Part shown: positions 57,850 to 64,000 of the stretch, piece after piece
Position numbering within the stretch: the stretch's first letter is position 1
How the letters are laid out: each line of letters begins with the position of its first letter
Assembly: GCA_023376005.1 (NCBI GenBank)
Contig: CM042152.1
Coordinates: 83,581,084 to 83,645,083 of the forward strand
Length of the DNA stretch: 64,000 nt
Direction: 5' to 3'
Origin: Doryteuthis pealeii
Taxonomy: Eukaryota > Mollusca > Cephalopoda > Myopsida > Loliginidae
Notes under the pieces: model-generated
What the model saw: the letters and a program-made list of their open reading frames with translations, nothing else
Told to the model about the DNA's origin: nothing
Databases searched by the model: none
Translations under genes and position numbers: made by a program

Positions 57850-58681
57850 GTTAATATCTATCCATAGTATTTTATTGCATTATTCAACCCATCCAAGCCT
57901 TCCACCCAAGCAGGATGTAACACAAGTTTATTTTTTTTAAGTTCGAATTCAGAGTTTTTTGTTCCCCCCCCCCCCGATTTGTGTAGTAAAAAAACAAAAA
58001 CAAAAAAAAAACTTGGACATTGCACCCAATGCCTTGTTGGCGCAATCCAGCTGGACATTCAGACAACATTAATAAATAGCCGCCTAATAACACAACAAAA
58101 TTGTGAAAACACTTGAAAGGTTTCTATCTCTTTCTCTTTTTTTTCTCTCTCCAAAAAGGACAAAGACTAAGAAGAAAGCAGGAAGTGTTCGGCTTTATCT
58201 CCCCATACTCAAAATCAAACTGCATAGGAAATTAAAAAGATCAGGCAACATTGTAACCTCTGGCCAACGAGTCAAGAACACAATAGAAAGACAGGAAGGG
58301 CTTTGGCGGCACCTTTCACCGTGAGGTTATTTGAAAAACTTTCCTTTGATAAACTTCACGGTGAAACTACATGCGGACTCCAATTGTTGATGTCTTTGCT
58401 CTGAAGAGGCATGCTCATTTCTTGTACAGATTATTTGAAAAATTCTGCATGGCCAAGGAAATTAAGAAGTTCACACCAATAATTATATAACACCTTCATG
58501 AAATAATTATTTCGATAACTATTCTTTCATTAAGAAATAAAACCGTAGGTGTATGTACAAGGGTTATTCAATAAATAAGGTGAATTTTGCCTCAAGAGTT
58601 CAACAAAAAAAAGTACTGTTTACATTTCTCTTAATTTTTTTTTGTCTGATTGATTTGATCCAAATAATGCACTTATAAGAT

Positions 58682-58935
58682 GGGAATGTTCGGACCATAT
58701 GACCTTTAGGCACCCCTTTTGCGATCTCGTTTCATAAGGACATTTTTTTCATTTACACTGTCAAAATCCGGTTTTTGTTAACAGATGATTTTTAGATTTT
58801 TTTTTAAATTATAAAACTAACCCCTACCCTAATCCCTAACAAACAACCGGATTTTGACGGTGTAAATGAAAAAAATGTCCTTATGAATCGAGATCGCAAA
58901 AGGGGTGCCTAAAGGTCATATGGTCGGAAGGTTCA
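58682..58935. repeat. Foldback with telomere-like loop
   Basis: Arms carry GACCATATGACCTTTAGGCA and the complement, about 85 bp each. The loop (58832-58858) reads CTAACCCCTACCCTAATCCC. The TSD is not clear. Confidence 0.8.
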
Positions 58936-58954
58936 TTGTAACCTTCCTGTGGGT

Positions 58955-59345
58955 CCTATGTGTACATAAATTAATCCGACAAAGAAGTTATAAGATAATA
59001 ACAAACAGACTTTATTCTGTGAACACATGGAGAAAATACACGCATGACAGGTATACACATACTCATGACAAGGTACAGTAAGATATGGAGAACAGATATA
59101 TAAACATACATAAAGAACATAGGACTAGGTCCTAACGAAGTGATACAGAGTTACATGTAGAAATTAGTCACTTACTGATAGTGTGCTGGGGGGCAAAGCC
59201 CCCCACTTAAGGACAGAGGCACAAAGTACCTAACCCATGTGCAGTGGTTGCTGGACCTAGAGAAAGAGAGAGATTTTCTCCTGGGCTCCTGTTTAAGTAT
59301 AGCCGCCACCTATGGGTGAAAACCTGCAGCAAGGGAATGATTTTT
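58955..59345 (-). mobile_element. LTR-1 family copy
   Basis: TACATAAATTAATCCGACAA, GTCACTTACTGATAGTGTG, the GGGGGGCAAAGCCCCCCAC palindrome and CTAACCCATGTG shared with 35925-36300. Ends unresolved. Confidence 0.6.
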
Positions 59346-59439
59346 GTTTGGCTACTTTTATTCCAGTCCCGGTATGTGATATGTAAATGTATGTGCATAT
59401 TTAGGCTTGGCCTTATCACCGATTTCCCTCTGGTTTGGT

Positions 59440-59775
59440 TTATTTAACAGCATATCAACCCACTGTGGGTTATTAAATGCCGAAATTTGATTAATTTCTA
59501 AATGTTTGATTATAATCAAAACTATTGTTAGTAAATTATCAAACCTCATCTAAAAATTCAGACAAATTTGAATTATTAATGTTTATGGGATTTGCTTAAT
59601 AACCTCAAACAGGGTGTATCTGACCTATAGATAGAACTCTAACATGTACTACCACTCCAGATCAGAGTGAATCCGAGAGTAATGGCAATGAAGGAGTACT
59701 CCACACTCCCCAGAGCTCCAGAACTAAAGAATCACCACCAGATGCAATTTAGTATCATATCCAGATCATGTATAA
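59440..59775 (-). mobile_element. R1 retroelement, diverged
   Basis: Hairpin CAGCATATCAACCCACTGTG and body words (ACTACCACTCCAGATCAGAG) with many substitutions. Confidence 0.65.
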
Positions 59776-59797
59776 ATATCAAATATATGTATGCATT

Positions 59798-60083
59798 TGG
59801 GTAATCCTTAACTTGTTCCTTGTAAATTCCTACCATAAAATAAACTGAACCCTCATTTTATGTCCGTGTTTTTGCAATAAATGTTTTATTTTTCTTGCAC
59901 CCGTTATGTTACAATACTGAATATATTTTCTTTATTCTTTAACAAATAAAGAAAATATATTCAGTATTGTGAAATAATGGGTGCAAGAAAAATAAAACAT
60001 TTATTGCAAAAACACGGACATAAAATGAGGGTTCAGTTTATTTTATGGTAGGAATTTACAAGGAACAATTTAAGGATTACCCA
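59798..60083. repeat. 286 bp near-perfect foldback
   Basis: Arms of about 135 bp, almost identical, with a loop of about 10 bp at 59940. Ends TGGGTAATCC and GGATTACCCA. No TSD seen. Very young or under conversion. Confidence 0.9.
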
Positions 60084-60183
60084 AAACTATTTATATTTCA
60101 AATGTTTCATGGCATTTTTTCTTTTAGATGCACATTTTTCTATAATAATTTTTTTTCACACTGTTAGATAATTCCAAGTTAGG

Positions 60184-60630
60184 TGCTAGTTTAGCTCAGT
60201 CAGAAGAGCATCTCCCTGAGAACCACAAAGGTCAATTTCTTAGTGGAGATATTTACCAACCCTTCTGCACGAGCAGGATGCAACACAAGGTCAATTTCTT
60301 AAGCGGAGTTTAACAGGTTTGAATTCAGAGTTTTCCTTCTCCTAGACTGGTTACCTAGCCATGGTTAAAGAGTCCAGTCTGCCCTGCTATTTACCCATAG
60401 CTGGAGGGAGAATTGGATTCATACATTTCCCAAGGGTATTAGCGCTATGTGAAATGCAAACAGCTTCGTCCAGGAATTGAACTCGCGTTGACGAGTCCAT
60501 TTCCTACGACTAAACATTAGACCACGCGCCTTGTCAACTCTGCACATGAGTAGCACAGCTTGGATATGTGTTGTAAGTTGGGGAGCTGATGGTAGGTGTG
60601 GTGCTCAAACTCAGATGCAAAACAAATACA
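60184..60630 (+). mobile_element. SINE-A copy 5, split by SINE-B
   Basis: Head CTAGTTTAGCTCAGTCAGAA at 60188; body resumes at 60545 (GAGTAGCACAGCTTGGATA). SINE-B occupies 60246-60535 in reverse. Confidence 0.8.
60246..60535 (-). mobile_element. SINE-B nested in SINE-A
   Basis: Full-length reverse SINE-B from GGAGATATTTACCAACCCTT to TTAGACCACGCGCCTTG. Confidence 0.88.
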
Positions 60631-60949
60631 GCTATCACAAAAACAACCTGGTTTCTGTGTCTCAAGACATGTGCATGAAAACCAAGTATACTCAGTTGCT
60701 GCACAGTAAGGGTTAATGATATTAATTTGCATATTTATTTGGTTCTTTACTACAAACTAGAAACAGCTACTCAGCTGAACAGACAACATTAGATAGAAAT
60801 AAATAAAAAGATTGAATTATTTCTCAACAGAACTTTGCAAGGTAAGATACATTTTTTCTTCTCCAATATCTTATATAAAAATTATATTAATTCAATGCTT
60901 CAATAAAGAGTGGTGGAAGTGAAGAAGGCTTTTCCATTAGGGACCTCAC

Positions 60950-60980
<31 letters not shown>

Positions 60981-61104
60981 AAGAGAGGTCCTTGGGAAAG
61001 ATTTTTTCATTAATTTTTAACTAATATATATATATATATATATATAATTTGAAAATTTGCTTTTTGGAACATTGTTAAGTAAAGTATATTATTGTATATA
61101 TTTT

Positions 61105-61390
61105 TTGAAGGCAATTACAATGCGTATATCATATAAAATTCGATAATTATTGAAAATAATCATGACAAGTAAACTCGGCAAATAACGAGCGCGACGTGGA
61201 ACATTGTACAGCTGTTTCAACTTTATTAAGTCTCATCAGCGTTGTATACCTACAATTAAGTCGAAACAGTCTGTATGATGTTCTACACACTGAGCGATCA
61301 TTTGCAGGGAATACACTTGTCAAGTTCATTTTCTATAAAAAAAAAGTATCGAATTTTATGCGATACATGCATTGTAATTGCCTTCAAGCA
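61105..61390. repeat. Foldback with about 40 bp arms
   Basis: GAAGGCAATTACAATGC at left, and its complement GCATTGTAATTGCCTTC at right, with flanking ATAAAATTCGAT inverted too. Spacer about 200 bp. Confidence 0.75.
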
Positions 61391-61447
61391 AAAAATATAA
61401 TATATACTTTATTCAACAATGCTTCTAAAAAACAAACATCCAAAAAT

Positions 61448-61448
<1 letters not shown>

Positions 61449-61498
<50 letters not shown>

Positions 61499-61536
61499 GA
61501 TAGATAGAGAGAGAGAGAGAGATAGAGAGAGAGATA
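61449..61536. repeat. TA then GA microsatellite
   Basis: (TA)n of about 45 bp followed by (GATA)/(GA)n. Confidence 0.95.
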
Positions 61537-62460
61537 TGGGTCAATGGTTTTCTTTGAGATCTTTAGTTCTAAAAATTAATCAAATGTTTTCTGCAAATAG
61601 TTCTTATCTCATCCCATAATACTTTACTTTTTATTTAACCAAATAGTTTGATATTCTCTTATTGACCAAAATTAAACAACTAAAACAACTTAAGGCAACA
61701 ACTTGAGTTTTGCTTAAAAAGATAAAATAAATTTCAATATTCTCTCAATTCAAGAAACACATTTTGAATTAACTCAATGAAATTAATTTGACTGCCAAGA
61801 TCATTCATAACTTTTGATAAAATGCTAATTAATAAAAGAAATTTAAAAAAAAGAAAAAAAAAAAAGAAAATCCTTGTAGCATCTTGACTTGGTTTCAATA
61901 AAACCATTTCAAGAAATTTTAATCACCATTTCTCGATTTGTATCGTAATTTTTATCATCCCCACCCCTCAGGAAAAAAAAAAAAAAAAAACCCCGCCAGA
62001 GAGCACTTCATAAAAAATCTCAGTTAATATCGTTCAACTTTTTTTTTTTCTTTTTTTAGCCTTGAACTAACAAACTCTTTATACACCCCCCCCACTCAAT
62101 TTTTTTTTGTGGATATAAAAGCCACATATTAAATTTGTGGCTGATTCAAGTGTCGATTTGTCTTCGTGAAATACATTATAATCAATCTGAAAACAAGTCT
62201 TGCAGGGGGTGCGAGAGATCTTTCTTGCTCCGAGATAAAATTGCATTTTGACAATCTTAGAATGTTTGTGTCTACACAACAACTTCTCCCATATTCAAAC
62301 GGCAGCCTCTTAGCTATCTTGCTTAGTGACGAGCAAACAATTAAAATTCCTCAAATGGTAGGGGGGGAGTTGACAGAAGGATATGGAAGGCAGATTTCAG
62401 TCCTCCTAGATTAAAAACACCATAAACAAAAAGTTATATGATAAGTAAATCATGTACATA

Positions 62461-62612
62461 TCTTATTATAATAGAGATTGTGTGCTTGTCTGTAACCAAA
62501 ACTATATCACTACACAAGTCACAGTTCCCTTAGTTATTTATGTCACATTCTCTATTCTATTTATATTTAAACCTCAATTATTAATACTGTTGACCATATC
62601 TACAGTATTTAC
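62461..62612 (+). mobile_element. Helitron-like element copy 6, 5' part
   Basis: A|TCTTATTATAATAGAGATTG, then the internal GTCACAGTTCCCTTAGTTAT; similarity stops near 62612 where the GC-rich repeat begins. Confidence 0.7.
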
Positions 62613-62780
62613 TGGGTACCCCATGTGTATGGATTAGACACAAGGCCCTATTAATGTGAGACCACCCACGAATCGAAGCTCATGGGAGGCAGGTGCAAAA
62701 AATATGTTGATCCCGTCGGCATTCCCTCTCAAGGGGGAGCGCCTCAGGCACTGGGCAATAAACCCAACCACTTTAAATTA
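62610..62780. repeat. GC-rich dispersed repeat, copy 3
   Basis: GGTACCCCATGTGTATGGAT, ACACAAGGCCC and GAGCGCCTCAGGCACTGGGC match 6025-6300 in reverse. Confidence 0.6.
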
Positions 62781-62837
62781 AGACTGTTTGCATTTCACAA
62801 ATTATTGTTCCAGGTTAAAGGTCTAAAAAAGTTTGGT

Positions 62838-63180
62838 TTGGTTTGTTTTACGGCATATCAACCTCAGTGGGTCATTTAATGCCGATAAAGTTTTGAAATA
62901 AATCAATTCTTAATGGATAATACAATTTTTTTTATAAATACATGTTTTCTATTTAACCCATAGATGAGACCCTAACAGGTACTACCACTCCGGGTCAGAG
63001 TGGACCAGGGAGCAATGGTGATCAAGGGGTGCTCCACATTCCCCAAACCTCCAAAACTGGAACCTCACCATCAGATAGAGTTTAACGTCATTCCCAGGAC
63101 ATGTAGACCCGCAGCCACCGCCTTCTAGTATCCATATGATAAAAAGGGGTGGGGCTTGCCATAAGGGCAATAGGGTTGGG
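62838..63180 (-). mobile_element. R1 retroelement
   Basis: Hairpin at 62851-62882, body to GCCATAAGGGCAATAGGG, then joined directly to a SINE-B 3' half. Confidence 0.85.
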
Positions 63181-63183
63181 ATA

Positions 63184-63305
63184 GTTTAACCATGGCTAGG
63201 TAGCCAGTCTAGGAGAAGGAAAACTGAATTCAAACCTGTTAAACTCTGCTTAAGAAATTGACCTTGTGTCACATCCTACTCGTGCAGAGGGATTGGTAAA
63301 TATGT
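63184..63305 (+). mobile_element. SINE-B 3' half
   Basis: TTAACCATGGCTAGGTAGCC through GATTGGTAAATATGTACA; head absent. Confidence 0.8.
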
Positions 63306-63779
63306 ACATTTAACAAAGACTGGAATGTCTGAAACAAGTTTAATATTATCAAGTAATTATATAAGGCATTTCTTTAAGGTCAGGTAGCTACAGTTAGTAT
63401 TTCTTTAGATTTGGCATTAAAATCTTGGTAAAGCGCCGATGATGATTATTTCCATTTCTTTCACTTGGAACTAAGATGCCAAGTGAGATTCTTGAGTTAA
63501 TGCGAAGAATTTGGGTTCTTTTTTTTTTTGTTTTGTTTTTATCATGTGAATGAATCTAATTGTTGATCATGTTTATTCAAATGTAAAAATCAGTCGATGT
63601 CAATGCTACACATGATTTTACGTTTCACAGGATCATGTTATTCAACCATGAAAACATTCAAGTATGCTATGCCATTTACTCTGAATTTATAAATTTATTT
63701 CTCCGAAATAATTGAAGAGAGAATCATGCATTAAAGTCACAAGATACCAAGGAGTTAACCAGGTAGAAATTCCTAGGTT

Positions 63780-63810
<31 letters not shown>

Positions 63811-64000
63811 AATAAATGAAAAAAAAAAAAAAAAAAAAAACAAGTTCTTCCGAGGATGATTTTATTATAGTTAGAAGTATTAGCCAACATTAAAATGTTT
63901 TTATTTGTATATTAAAACATCATCAGGACATTGGTAATGTCATGCTACAACTTATATATATATATATATATATATATATTGCAATGCTCTCCTGAAAACG
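63306..64000. other. No gene seen; microsatellites
   Basis: AT-rich sequence with TA tracts at 63783-63810 and 63953-63980 and an A run near 63820. No exon of the cyclase N-terminal half was recognised. Confidence 0.5.

Noticed and set aside
62079..62282. Possible upstream exon of the cyclase on minus
   Set aside because: The translation does not resemble the C1 start or any membrane span of ADCY5/6 and lacks paired splice sites.
52742..63170. Recurring minus-strand peptide with GGCGSTCPGNDVKLYLMV
   Set aside because: It recurs because R1 DNA is repeated. Frames are short, lack a common start and show no selection signature by eye.

Overview
The window is animal genomic DNA, very AT-rich and packed with repeats. 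The coding content and the tRNA-derived SINE families suggest a mollusc, most likely a coleoid cephalopod such as an octopus. That placement is inference from repeat style and gene structure, not from a database match. Only one multi-exon host gene is clear, a membrane-bound class III adenylyl cyclase on the minus strand. Its closest resemblance by eye is to vertebrate ADCY5/ADCY6. Sixteen coding exons lie between 52371 and 13726, from the first C1a catalytic exon to the stop codon. The 5' exons (N-terminus, first six membrane spans, start of C1a) are not recognisable here and should lie beyond 64000. Both catalytic halves are intact and carry the expected metal, adenine and phosphate-binding residues. 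The exons of the second membrane cassette (31833 to 23724) show three frame breaks, from assembly indels or real damage. One intron uses a GC donor.

Region by region: 1-13.7 kb lies downstream of the cyclase stop codon and holds SINEs, Helitron-like elements, several long foldback elements and simple repeats. From 13.7 to 24 kb are the C2 exons and the end of the second membrane cassette; two long GA/CT tracts sit next to splice donors. A lone MMACHC-like exon lies antisense in the last intron, beside a solo LTR. From 26 to 45 kb are the membrane cassette and the C1b/C1a exons, with minisatellites, Helitron-like copies, an inverted LTR-like pair and a decayed RNase H LINE. From 45.4 to 48.7 kb is a decayed endonuclease/reverse-transcriptase LINE. 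From 52.4 to 64 kb is apparently a huge upstream intron made of SINEs, retroelement fragments and foldbacks.

The repeats tell a coherent story. A 3'-terminal hairpin followed by a CAAA-like tail is shared by the RNase H LINE, by a tRNA-headed SINE and by an abundant 350-600 bp retroelement (called R1 here). All 19 copies I can see point the same way, sense to the cyclase gene. Five foldback insertions have 7-9 bp direct repeats at their ends (hAT-like). Four foldbacks share a degenerate telomere-like loop. Another element combines a tRNA-like interior with 43 bp terminal inverted repeats. I see no CRISPR array, operon or prokaryotic feature.
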